Positions 33,065 through 40,934 of a stretch of DNA of 64,000 nucleotides are shown here, in pieces. Made by a program: the position numbers and the translations under genes. Positions within the stretch are counted from its first letter, which is position 1. Each line of letters opens with the position of its first letter. Under the pieces are notes generated by a model that saw nothing but the letters and a program-made list of their open reading frames with translations, was not told where the DNA came from and made no database searches. Source of the DNA: Azorhizobium sp943371865 (lineage in GTDB: Bacteria > Pseudomonadota > Alphaproteobacteria > Rhizobiales > Xanthobacteraceae); NCBI RefSeq assembly GCF_943371865.1, contig NZ_CALRWL010000026.1, positions 1-64,000 of the forward strand, written 5' to 3'.

Positions 33065-35353
33065 ATGGCTCCCCCGTCAGCGGGCACCGGCGTGCGCCCG
33101 TGCGCTCCTTCGTCTGCGCTCACAGGCCCTGCGCCATGGGCACATCACCGTCTTCAGGGCCTGTGCGGCGTGGCTGCCGTGGCGCTCCTCGCCTGCGGCG
33201 CGCTGGCCGCCGGCACCGGGGTCGCTCGCGCGCAGAGCGCGGCGCCGGCCTCCGCCAGCTATCCTGCCTCCTCCGCCCCGGCCATGGCGTCCGCCAGCAG
33301 CGGCGAGATCGCGCTCGATGCCATCACGGTAGTGTCGACTTATACCGAGATGCACGCCATCGACACGCTGGCAGGCGTGAGTACGGTGCGCGCGGAGCAA
33401 TTGTCGCAGTGGCTTCCGGATCGCGCTGCCGACGTGTTCTTCGGCATGCCCGGCGTCACCGCCCTCCAGAACGGCAACAGCACCCAGACCTCGATCAATA
33501 TTCGCGGCTTGCAGGACTTCGGCCGCGTGGCGGTGATCGTGGACGGGGCGCGGCAGAATTTCACCCAGCTTGGCCATGCCAATGCCGCCGGCTCCTTCTT
33601 CCTGGAGCCGGGCCTGCTGGCGGGTGTGGACGTGATCCGCGGCCCGGTGTCGAACATCTACGGATCCGGCGCCATCGGCGGCGTGGTCACCATGCGCACC
33701 AAGGATACCAACGATATCCTCAAGCCGGGCCAGACCTGGGGCGTGGAATCCACCGGCGAGTTCGGCTCCAATGGGCCCATGGGCTATGGCGCGCTGTTCG
33801 GCGCCGCCCGGGTGGGGCCGAATGTGGATCTGTTCTGGGGCGGCACCTATCGCAACCAGTCCGACTATGCCGACGGCAATGGCGATGACGTGCCCGGCAC
33901 CGCCAATACCACCTGGACCGGCATCGCCAAGGCCACCTTCCGGCCGGCGGACTATCACGAGGTGAAGTTCACCGCGCTGAATTATGATGCGTCCTACACC
34001 ACCAGCAGCGCCAGCGTGCTCACCACGCCCACCACCAGCCAGTACGGCACCGACGTCACCAACCGCACCCTCACCGCCAGCTACAATTACACCAACCCCA
34101 ACGACAATGTGTTTGACTGGCACAGCACCGTCTATTGGAACCAGGTCCAGCAGGATCAGGTGAAGGTGGCAGGCACCAACAGCACGGTGACCGGCAATGT
34201 GGGCAATCCGCGCAGCTTCACCATCGACACCACCGGCTTCGACGCCAACAACACCACCCGCTTCGTCACCGGCCCGGTGCGCAACGCCGTGACCATCGGC
34301 GGCGACTATTTCCACGACGATGTGAGCAACGTCGACAAATACGGCTTCGGCGATGGCTACAACCCCTCGGGCACCCGCGGCGTGGGCGGCGCCTTCGTGC
34401 AATGGCAGGCGAATTACTCCACTTGGCTGGAGACCATCGCGGCGGTGCGCTACGACACCTATACCCTGGACGGGAGCGGCGTTTCCAACAGCGGCGACCG
34501 GCTGTCGCCCAAGCTGACGGTGGGCCTCACGCCCATTCCCTGGTTTACGGTTTATGGCACCTATGCGGAGGGCTATCGCGCGCCGGCGGTGACCGAGACG
34601 CTGGTGTCGGGCGCCCATCCGCCGTCCATTCCCATCATCACCTGCCCGGATGGCAGCGTCGGCACGTTCTGCTTCCTGCCCAATCCGGGGCTGTCGCCGG
34701 AGGTGGGCAAGAACAAGGAAATCGGCGTCAACATCAAGTATGACGATCTCTTCACCAAGGGCGACAAGATCCGCCTGAAGGCGGACGTCTATCGCAATGA
34801 CGTCAGCGACTTCATCGAACTGGTGCAGTTCGGCACCACGCGCTACCGCACCACCGCCTATGCGCAGTACCAGAACGTGGCCTCCGCCCGCCTCCAGGGC
34901 TTCGAACTGGAGAGCATGTATGACGCCAGGGTCTGGTTCGCCGGCCTGTCCGCCACGGTCACCGAGGGTGAGGACACCGCCGACAACAGCCCGCTGTCCA
35001 GCATCCAGCCCGACAATGTGGCCGCAACGGTGGGTCTGCGCTCGCCGGACCAGAAGCTGACCTTGTCCATGCGCTGGCAATGGGTGGCCGCGGTGACCGC
35101 CGCCGATCTGCCCGCCAATGCGGTCTACAGCCCCACCCCCAGCTTCAACCTGGTCAGCCTCAATCTCGGCTATGAGCCCAGCGAGAACGTGCGGATGTTC
35201 ATGGGCATCGAGAACCTCCTGAACGAACAATACACCCAGTATGAGCAGTTCCTGCCCAGCGCCGGCCTCACCGTGAAGGGCGGCGTCACCATCCGCTTCG
35301 GCGGCGGGGAACTGGCGGCGGCGACGCCGGCGCCGGCGAAGATCACCAAATAG
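33065..35353 (+). CDS. TonB-dependent hemoglobin/heme receptor
   Basis: Outer-membrane gated barrel of 762 residues in the TonB-hemin family. A long N-terminal signal region (hydrophobic stretch GLCGVAAVALLACGALAAG) ends near ARAQ. The plug domain (about 80-200) has ITVVSTYTEMHAIDTLAGVS as a TonB-box-like region, SINIRGLQDFGRVAVIVDGARQ and EPGLLAGVDVIRGP. The barrel contains the receptor motif YGTYAEGYRAPAVTETL and ends near LLNEQYTQYEQFLPSAG with a short Ala/Pro extension rather than a terminal aromatic. GGAGG precedes the ATG. Divergent to hmuTUV, it would supply heme to the periplasm. Confidence 0.92.
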   Translation: MAPPSAGTGVRPCAPSSALTGPAPWAHHRLQGLCGVAAVALLACGALAAGTGVARAQSAAPASASYPASSAPAMASASSGEIALDAITVVSTYTEMHAIDTLAGVSTVRAEQLSQWLPDRAADVFFGMPGVTALQNGNSTQTSINIRGLQDFGRVAVIVDGARQNFTQLGHANAAGSFFLEPGLLAGVDVIRGPVSNIYGSGAIGGVVTMRTKDTNDILKPGQTWGVESTGEFGSNGPMGYGALFGAARVGPNVDLFWGGTYRNQSDYADGNGDDVPGTANTTWTGIAKATFRPADYHEVKFTALNYDASYTTSSASVLTTPTTSQYGTDVTNRTLTASYNYTNPNDNVFDWHSTVYWNQVQQDQVKVAGTNSTVTGNVGNPRSFTIDTTGFDANNTTRFVTGPVRNAVTIGGDYFHDDVSNVDKYGFGDGYNPSGTRGVGGAFVQWQANYSTWLETIAAVRYDTYTLDGSGVSNSGDRLSPKLTVGLTPIPWFTVYGTYAEGYRAPAVTETLVSGAHPPSIPIITCPDGSVGTFCFLPNPGLSPEVGKNKEIGVNIKYDDLFTKGDKIRLKADVYRNDVSDFIELVQFGTTRYRTTAYAQYQNVASARLQGFELESMYDARVWFAGLSATVTEGEDTADNSPLSSIQPDNVAATVGLRSPDQKLTLSMRWQWVAAVTAADLPANAVYSPTPSFNLVSLNLGYEPSENVRMFMGIENLLNEQYTQYEQFLPSAGLTVKGGVTIRFGGGELAAATPAPAKITK

Positions 35354-35368
35354 CGACGGGAGCATCTG

Positions 35369-35392
35369 CCGCGGCCCTTTTGCGGGCCGCGG
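35369..35392 (+). terminator. hairpin after the heme receptor gene
   Basis: A perfect 9-bp stem ccgcggccc / gggccgcgg with loop ttttgc, 15 bases after the receptor stop. No downstream T-run. A TATAAA at 35418-35423 may belong to a promoter for the following monooxygenase gene. Confidence 0.5.
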
Positions 35393-35493
35393 TGTCCCGG
35401 CGGCATCGCTTCCGGTCTATAAAGCGGGGCGGGTTTGGCGCGCTGCCGATCTCCGGGGCCTCCCCGGACGCGCCACTTCAAAAGGAGCAACGC

Positions 35494-35823
35494 ATGTTCA
35501 TCGCCATGAACCGGTTCAAGGTGAAGCACGGGTCGGAGGAGGAGTTCGAGCGGGTATGGCGGGAGCGCGACAGCTACCTGACCACCGTGCCCGGCTTCGT
35601 GACCTTCAACCTGCTGAAGGGCCCGCACAAAGACGAATACACGCTCTACGCCTCCCATACTCACTGGGCCACCAAGGCGGATTTCGAGGCGTGGACGCGC
35701 TCCGAAGCCTTCCGTGCCGCCCATGCGGGAGCGGGCACCAACAAGGTGAACTACATCGGCCCGCCGGAATTCGAAGGTTTCGAATCCGTCCTCTCGCTGG
35801 ACATGTCCGACCGCGCGGCCTGA
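35494..35823 (+). CDS. IsdG-family heme-degrading monooxygenase (HmuQ/HmuD-like)
   Basis: A 109-residue ferredoxin-like alpha-beta barrel enzyme predicted to open the heme ring and free iron after uptake. The IsdG catalytic triad is intact: Asn6 (MFIAMNRF), Trp67 (FEAWTRSEAF) and His77 (RAAHAG), with the family motif VPGFVTFNLLKGP. Generic names for this fold are antibiotic biosynthesis monooxygenase, but the triad and the hmu context favour heme degradation as in Bradyrhizobium HmuQ/HmuD. AAAGGAG precedes the ATG. Confidence 0.88.
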   Translation: MFIAMNRFKVKHGSEEEFERVWRERDSYLTTVPGFVTFNLLKGPHKDEYTLYASHTHWATKADFEAWTRSEAFRAAHAGAGTNKVNYIGPPEFEGFESVLSLDMSDRAA

Positions 35824-35830
35824 GATCCGC

Positions 35831-35856
35831 GGGCAACCCGTAACGCGGGCTTGCCC
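35831..35856 (+). terminator. hairpin after the heme monooxygenase gene
   Basis: A stem of 6 plus 4 bp (gggcaa/ttgccc outer, cccg/cggg inner, one bulged base) beginning 8 bases past the stop. No T-run, so moderate support only. Confidence 0.4.
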
Positions 35857-35914
35857 TTCAGGAATGATACGGACTCGTCGCCCGGCAGCGGGCGCCTATA
35901 ACCTTCCCAGAGCG

Positions 35915-35937
35915 GCGACGCTTTTTCAAAGCGTCGC
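35915..35937 (+). promoter_or_regulatory. 10-bp hairpin just upstream of the cytochrome c gene
   Basis: A perfect stem gcgacgcttt / aaagcgtcgc with a 3-base loop ends 21 bases before the ATG at 35959. It could act on translation of the cytochrome or terminate read-through from the heme locus. Its role is not determinable from sequence. Confidence 0.4.
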
Positions 35938-35958
35938 GCGCACGGGTGGGGATTGGGC

Positions 35959-36324
35959 ATGGCGCGGGTTGCAGCACGGGGTGAGAGCCAGCGGGGCCGT
36001 GTCCGGCGGGCCGGATGGAGCGCGGTTGCATTCGCTTTCGCGCTCGCAGCGGGGGGCGGCGGGGCCGCCACGGCGCAAACCATCGATGCTGCGGCGCTGG
36101 ACGTCTTAGTGCAGCAATGTGCGCCTTGCCACGGCGCCGACGGCATCGCCCGCGACACGGAAATTCCCAATCTCGCCGGACAACATGACCGCTATCTCTG
36201 GACGCAGATGATGGCGTTCCGGAAAGGCACCCGCCGCCACGAGGAGATGCGCTACATGAGCCGCCATCTCAGCGAGGCCGACATCGCCGCGCTTGTTGCG
36301 TATTATTCGTCGCTGCCGCGCTGA
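35959..36324 (+). CDS. small class I c-type cytochrome
   Basis: A 121-residue exported monoheme cytochrome. A basic, Arg-rich N-region and signal peptide (AVAFAFALAAGGGGAATAQ) are followed by the heme motif CAPCHGADG at about 54-62, LAGQHDRYLWTQMMAF, and Met98 in RHEEMRYMSRHL as the probable axial ligand. The c553/c4-like fold is short and soluble. It may carry electrons in the periplasm; the partner is unknown. It lies downstream of the heme-uptake genes, but its own hairpin and gap suggest separate control. Confidence 0.88.
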   Translation: MARVAARGESQRGRVRRAGWSAVAFAFALAAGGGGAATAQTIDAAALDVLVQQCAPCHGADGIARDTEIPNLAGQHDRYLWTQMMAFRKGTRRHEEMRYMSRHLSEADIAALVAYYSSLPR

Positions 36325-36429
36325 CTGCGCGGGCCCTGACGGGCATAAAAATCTTCAACCGCGTGCCTCGCCGCGACTTGCGGGAGGGCAGGCGGGTCAG
36401 CGGCGCCCGCCCGCCATTGATCACCGGGC

Positions 36430-37527
36430 TCAGTCGGGAAGGTAGGCCGGCTGCACCTGGGCTGGCGTGATCCGGCCGTTGGCGATCAGCAATTGCAGCA
36501 GCACCCGGGCCTTGGCCGGCGCATAGAAGGCGGCTGCCGAAAAGCCCAGCTCATCGTCATTCAGCTCGATGTTCCGCAACACCGGCCCGGAACCGGTCCG
36601 GCTGGCGCGTACCACCGGGATGCCGGCCTTGGCCGCGGCCTGGAGCGCGGCAATGGTGGCTTTCGAGGCATTGCCATCGCCCACCCCTGCCAGCACCAAG
36701 CCCCTGGCTCCAGATTTCACGGCTGCGTCCACGGGTGCTGCGTCGACGCCCGCATAGGCATAGATGATCTCCACCCGCGGCAGCGGCCCGGCTGCGGGCA
36801 GGTCGAGATGGCGGCGCGGCGCGGGCGGCGCGTAGAAGGCGACCGCATCGGGCGAGACGCCGCCCACCGCACCGAAGTTCAGGGATTGGAAGGTCTGGAC
36901 CGAGACCGTGTTGGTCTTGGTCACATCCCGCGCGCCATGGATGGTGTCATTCAGCACCACCAGGGCGCCACGCCCCTTGGCCTTGGGATCGGCGGCCACC
37001 ATGACCGCTTCCAGCAGGTTGCGCGGGCCGTCGGCGCTCACCGCAGTGGACGGGCGCATGGCGCCCACCAGCACGATGGGCTTGTCGGTGGCGGTCACCA
37101 GATCCAGGAACAGGGCGGTCTCTTCCATGGTGTCGGTGCCATGGGTGATGACGATGCCGGCCACGCCCGGATCCTTGGCCAGGGCGTCGATGCGCTGGGC
37201 CAGCTGGAACCACACGCTTTCATTCATGTCCTGGCTGCCGATGGACGCGATCTGCTCCGCCGTGAGCTGCGCGTGCATGCCGATGCCCGGAACCGAGGCC
37301 AACAGCGCCTCCGCGGAAACCGCGCCGGCATTGTAGCCGCTCTGGGAGCGCGGGTCGGCCGCCCCGGCGATGGTGCCGCCGGTGGCGAGCAGGACCACGC
37401 GGGGCAGGTCGGCGGCGGAGGCCGGCGTCTGGGTGAGGAGGGTGGCGGTCAGGGTCATGGCGCAGGCAAAGGCTCGGGAGAAGGGCAGGGCGCGTCGGCA
37501 AAGGACAGGAAGGGAGGGGAGCAACAT
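36430..37527 (-). CDS. periplasmic type II L-asparaginase
   Basis: Hydrolyses L-asparagine (and often glutamine) to aspartate and ammonia in the periplasm. The 365-residue precursor has a Sec signal peptide ending near ASAAD. Catalytic residues are conserved: Thr in LLATGGTIAGAA, Tyr in SQSGYNAGA, Ser in IGSQDMNES, Thr-Asp in ITHGTDTMEETA and Lys in RDVTKTNT. Length and motifs fit the AnsB group. It stands alone, preceded on its strand by a long, structured GC-rich leader (37528 to about 37800). Confidence 0.92.
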   Translation of the reverse strand: MLLPSLPVLCRRALPFSRAFACAMTLTATLLTQTPASAADLPRVVLLATGGTIAGAADPRSQSGYNAGAVSAEALLASVPGIGMHAQLTAEQIASIGSQDMNESVWFQLAQRIDALAKDPGVAGIVITHGTDTMEETALFLDLVTATDKPIVLVGAMRPSTAVSADGPRNLLEAVMVAADPKAKGRGALVVLNDTIHGARDVTKTNTVSVQTFQSLNFGAVGGVSPDAVAFYAPPAPRRHLDLPAAGPLPRVEIIYAYAGVDAAPVDAAVKSGARGLVLAGVGDGNASKATIAALQAAAKAGIPVVRASRTGSGPVLRNIELNDDELGFSAAAFYAPAKARVLLQLLIANGRITPAQVQPAYLPD

Positions 37528-37970
37528 CAGTCATCTCCTACCGCGGGGTAGTCCCACGTGGGGGGGCGGCATGGCTGCCGCGGGGATTGCGCGTCCCGTC
37601 GGTGGCGGATGCCACCGACGCCGTCCACCCCGAGGGACGCTCCCACCGCGAGACCAAGGTGGGGACCGCCACCCTGGGGTGTGCTGTCCCTTCCCCCTCA
37701 GCCGCCCCCGGATCCGTTCGGCGCGCGCTTACCCCTGCACCATGCCATCGCCCGAAGTTTCCCGCCAGTATGCGCCAGATCAAGGCGCGTCCTCGTCTCC
37801 GCCACATAGCTGTGTGACAGTGTGGGCTGCATCGGGCTTTCGTGCGGAGCGGACCTTTTCGGTCCGCGAGGGCTCAAACGCAGTCAGGCGGCTTGGCCGC
37901 GCCCGCGACCTTTGCCGGCAAACCGGCCTTCGGACGCAGGGCCTGCCGCAGCAGAGGGGCGGAGGATGCC
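37528..37970. other. 443-base intergenic region with structured leader of the asparaginase gene
   Basis: No coding gene recognised. On the minus strand the 230 bases before the asparaginase ATG can form several stems, the clearest being a perfect 9-bp hairpin gtcggtggc / gccaccgac (37598-37619, 4-base loop). Further upstream, repeated ccacc/ggtgg and gggac/gtccc segments could pair in alternative ways. It does not match a riboswitch class I can recall. The plus-strand end holds the GGAGG site of the small membrane protein at 37971. Confidence 0.5.
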
Positions 37971-38087
37971 ATGTCTTTGAGTAAGCGTGACAACGCAACG
38001 GCGTTTCCCACCGCGATCGTGGTGGGTATCATTTTCGGGGCGGTGTGCGCCCTGGCCCTGGCCTGGGCCATGAACGGCCTGCGGTGA
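37971..38087 (+). CDS. small single-pass membrane protein (38 aa)
   Basis: A 38-residue product with a short polar N-terminus (MSLSKRDNATAFPTA) and one transmembrane helix (about 15-34, IVVGIIFGAVCALALAWAMN). GGAGG lies seven bases before the ATG, supporting real translation. No family recognised; function unknown. It sits between the asparaginase leader and the end of the convergent SDR gene. Confidence 0.6.
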   Translation: MSLSKRDNATAFPTAIVVGIIFGAVCALALAWAMNGLR

Positions 38088-38148
38088 ACGGCCTGGACCG
38101 ACCGGCCTGAGGTGAGGGACCGCCCCGGCGAACCGGGGCGGCGGGACG

Positions 38149-38934
38149 TCAGACGTTGCGGAGCATGCCGCCGTCGACGCGGAACTTGCTGCCGGTGAGA
38201 TAGGACGCGCGCGCCGAGCACAGGAAGGCCACCACATCCGCGAATTCCTGCGGATCGCCATAGCGGCCCATGGGAATCTGCGCCTTCGAGGCGGCTTCCA
38301 CCTCTTCGCGGGTCTTGCCCTGCTTGGCGGCATTGGCGGTATCGAGCTGGCCGATGCGCTCGGTGAGGATGCGGCCCGGCATCACCACATTCACCGTCAC
38401 GCCGTCGCCCGCCACTTCAGTGGCCAGCGTCTTTGACCAACCCAGAACCGCCGAGCGAATGCCGTTGGAGAGCGCCAGATTGGGAATCGGCTGCTCAATG
38501 CCGGAGGAGGCGATGGTGACGATGCGGCCCCAGCGCTTGGCGCGCATGGCCGGCAGCAGGCGGCCGGTGAAATGGAACAGATTGGCGGCCATGGGCGCGA
38601 AATTGGCGATCCACTGATCGCGGGTGATATCGGCGGCGACGCCGGGTGGGGGACCGCCGGTGTTGCCCACCAGAATGTCCACGCCGCCGGCGGCCAGCGC
38701 GTGATCGGCCAGCGCATCCACCGAGGCGAGATCGGCACCGTCGAGCCGCACCGCTTCCACGCGGGCCTGAACGTCCGCAGGCAGGGTGGCCCGCCAGGCT
38801 TCGATATCCGCGACCGTGCGGGCGGCGGCGATGACCTTGGCGCCTTCCAGGGCCAGGGTGCGGGCGCTGGCGGCGCCGAGGCCGCGGCTGGCGCCCATGA
38901 CCAGCGCGGTCTTTCCGTTGAGGCCCAAATCCAT
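38149..38934 (-). CDS. atypical short-chain dehydrogenase/reductase lacking the YxxxK pair
   Basis: A 261-residue Rossmann-fold SDR, annotated in relatives as 3-oxoacyl-ACP-reductase-like. The cofactor loop MGASRGLGAASARTLA and the VNVVMPGRILTERI segment are normal, and Ser143/144 (TIASSGIEQP) can serve as the catalytic serine. However the usual Tyr-x-x-x-Lys is replaced by Ser156-Asn-Gly-Ile-Arg160 (PNLALSNGIRSAVLGWSK). A known subgroup of BKR-like SDRs shares this change, so the reaction may differ from a classical carbonyl reduction. AGGAG precedes the ATG at 38934. Divergent from the aldo/keto reductase gene. Confidence 0.88.
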   Translation of the reverse strand: MDLGLNGKTALVMGASRGLGAASARTLALEGAKVIAAARTVADIEAWRATLPADVQARVEAVRLDGADLASVDALADHALAAGGVDILVGNTGGPPPGVAADITRDQWIANFAPMAANLFHFTGRLLPAMRAKRWGRIVTIASSGIEQPIPNLALSNGIRSAVLGWSKTLATEVAGDGVTVNVVMPGRILTERIGQLDTANAAKQGKTREEVEAASKAQIPMGRYGDPQEFADVVAFLCSARASYLTGSKFRVDGGMLRNV

Positions 38935-39257
38935 GCGTTGCTCTCCTGAGGACGGCGTCCGCGCCATGGCGCGGTTCACAAATGAGCGGGTTTGCCGCGC
39001 GAAGCGCCGCGCGGCGGGCCGGCATGGCGCCGGCCGGCGGGGATTTGCTCGCGTTTCCAGCCCTCTGGCAAGGTGTTTGGCGCCGGAAGAACGGAAAAGT
39101 GCACCGCCCCCCGTGGCCAGGGCCTCCCGCCTGGGCCGGACAGTGTCTATCTAAAGGAGCCGGATTGGCGGGCGTTCCCATGCGCCCGCGGTCTTGCCGC
39201 CGCCTTGTTTCCGACGTGCCGCCAGACGCCTCCCCTGAGCCCGACAGGATTTCAGCC
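38935..39257. other. 323-base divergent intergenic region
   Basis: Between the divergent SDR and aldo/keto reductase genes. No gene is supported, although the plus-strand frame is open. A 7-bp inverted repeat ggccggc / gccggcc lies at 39016-39034. Promoters for both flanking genes must be here, but none stands out. Confidence 0.5.
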
Positions 39258-40283
39258 ATGACCGCAGCCCCTACCGCCCTTCCCACCCGCCCGCTTGGCC
39301 GCACCGACATGCAGATCACCCGCGTCGGCTTCGGCGCCTGGGCCATCGGCGGTCCCGATTGGGCGGCGGGTTGGGGGGCGCAGGACGACAGCGCGTCGGT
39401 CTCCGCCATCCGCCACGCCATCGGCCGCGGCATCAATTGGATCGACACCGCGGCGGTCTATGGCCTCGGCCATTCCGAAGAGGTGGTGCGCCAGGCCCTG
39501 GCGGACATGCCCGCCGGCGAGCGGCCCTATGTGTTCACCAAGGCCGGCCTGATCTGGAACGAGGCTGACCGCACCGCCCCGCCGGCCCGCGTGGGCAAGG
39601 CCGACAGCATCAAGCGCGAGGTGGACGCCTCGCTGAAGCGGCTCGGGGTGGAGCGGATCGATCTCTACCAGATGCATTGGCCCAGCCAGGACGGCTCCGC
39701 CATCGAGGAGTATTGGCAGGCCTTCCTTGACCTGAAGCGCGACGGCAAGGTCCGCGCCATCGGCCTGTCCAACCATAATGTGGCGCAGTTGGAAGCGGCC
39801 GAGGCCCTTGGCCATGTGGATACGCTGCAGCCGCCGTTCTCGGCGATCCGGCGCGATGCGGGCACGGCGGAGATCGCCTGGTGCCATGCCCACGGCACTG
39901 GGGTCATCGTCTATAGCCCCATGCAGTCGGGCCTGCTGACCGGGCGCTTCACCGCCGAACGGGCGGCCGCCCTGCCGGCGGACGACTGGCGCTCGCGCAA
40001 TGCGGAATATACCGGCGACAAGTTGCAGCGGAACCTGAAACTGGCGGCGGCCCTCGCCCCGATCGCCCAGCGCCACGGCACCTCGGTGGCTGCGGTGGCG
40101 GTGGCCTGGACCCTGGCGTGGCCTGGCGTCTCTGGCGCCATCGTCGGCGCGCGCAGCCCCGAACAGGTGGACGGCTGGCTGGATGCCGCCAAGCTGGAGC
40201 TGTCGGCCTCGGACCTCGCCGAAATCGCCGCCGCCATCGACGCCATCGGCGCCGGCACCGGGCCGGCCCGCGTGGCGGGCTGA
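39258..40283 (+). CDS. aldo/keto reductase
   Basis: NAD(P)H-dependent (beta/alpha)8 oxidoreductase of 341 residues. The catalytic tetrad is visible: Asp and Tyr in WIDTAAVYGLGHSEE, Lys in VFTKAGLIW and His in IDLYQMHWP; cofactor-binding motifs are VIVYSPMQSGLLTG and AIVGARSPEQV. A caggat site lies before the ATG. Long in-frame extension upstream is unlikely because it overlaps the SDR promoter region. Substrate unknown. Confidence 0.9.
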   Translation: MTAAPTALPTRPLGRTDMQITRVGFGAWAIGGPDWAAGWGAQDDSASVSAIRHAIGRGINWIDTAAVYGLGHSEEVVRQALADMPAGERPYVFTKAGLIWNEADRTAPPARVGKADSIKREVDASLKRLGVERIDLYQMHWPSQDGSAIEEYWQAFLDLKRDGKVRAIGLSNHNVAQLEAAEALGHVDTLQPPFSAIRRDAGTAEIAWCHAHGTGVIVYSPMQSGLLTGRFTAERAAALPADDWRSRNAEYTGDKLQRNLKLAAALAPIAQRHGTSVAAVAVAWTLAWPGVSGAIVGARSPEQVDGWLDAAKLELSASDLAEIAAAIDAIGAGTGPARVAG

Positions 40284-40462
40284 CGAGTCGGACGACGTCC
40301 GCGCCGACAGCGCGCCTTTGATGGTGGATCCGCCACCAGAGGCGGCAAGCCGTGAACGCTGCTCATCGGGAGAGAAATCGCGCGCGCGTGTCGGCAGGCG
40401 GCGAGGGGGTTCGTCTTGTCTTCGGAAGCCGAGTTTGCCTTGGCTGTGAAGGAGGACAACGA

Positions 40463-40885
40463 ATGCGCGTGATGGTTCTGGTGAAGGCCACCCCCGACAG
40501 CGAAGCCGGCAAGATGCCCTCGACGGCGATGCTGGAAGCCATGACCAAGTACAATGAGGAACTGCTCCGGGCTGGCATCCTCCTGGGCGGAGACGGGCTG
40601 CACCCGTCTTCGAAGGGCAAGCGGGTGGCCTTCGAGGGTGTCAACCGCACGGTGATGGACGGGCCGTTCACTGAGACACGGGAACTGCTCGCCGGCTTCT
40701 GGCTATGGCAGGTGAAGGACATGGACGAGGCAGTGGCATGGGTGCGGCGCTGCCCCAATCCCATGCCCGGGCCCAGCGAGATCGAGATTCGCCCGCTGTT
40801 CGAGGCCGCCGATTTCGGCGACGCGCTCACCCCCGAGGTGGCGGCGGCGGAAGAGCGGATGGCCCGGCAACTCGGCTCCAGCTAG
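40463..40885 (+). CDS. YCII-related (DGPF-domain) protein
   Basis: A 140-residue ferredoxin-like protein of the YCII/DGPFAETKE family. Visible motifs are MRVMVLVKATPDSEAG at the N-terminus, GGDGLHPSSKG, VMDGPFTETRELLAGFWLWQ and the C-terminal PSEIEIRPLFEAADFG. The family is often paired with ECF sigma factors, but none is adjacent here. A strong GGAGG lies upstream of the ATG. The biochemical role is not established. Confidence 0.88.
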   Translation: MRVMVLVKATPDSEAGKMPSTAMLEAMTKYNEELLRAGILLGGDGLHPSSKGKRVAFEGVNRTVMDGPFTETRELLAGFWLWQVKDMDEAVAWVRRCPNPMPGPSEIEIRPLFEAADFGDALTPEVAAAEERMARQLGSS

Positions 40886-40934
40886 GAGCCCTCGGGTCGG
40901 GCGCCAGCGATGGCGCGGCCGTCACGCCCTCCGG

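Noticed and set aside
38982..39257. N-terminal extension of the aldo/keto reductase or a separate small gene in the open frame upstream
   Set aside because: The extension is Arg/Ala/Pro-rich without homology, lacks a ribosome-binding site and would leave no promoter room for the divergent SDR gene.
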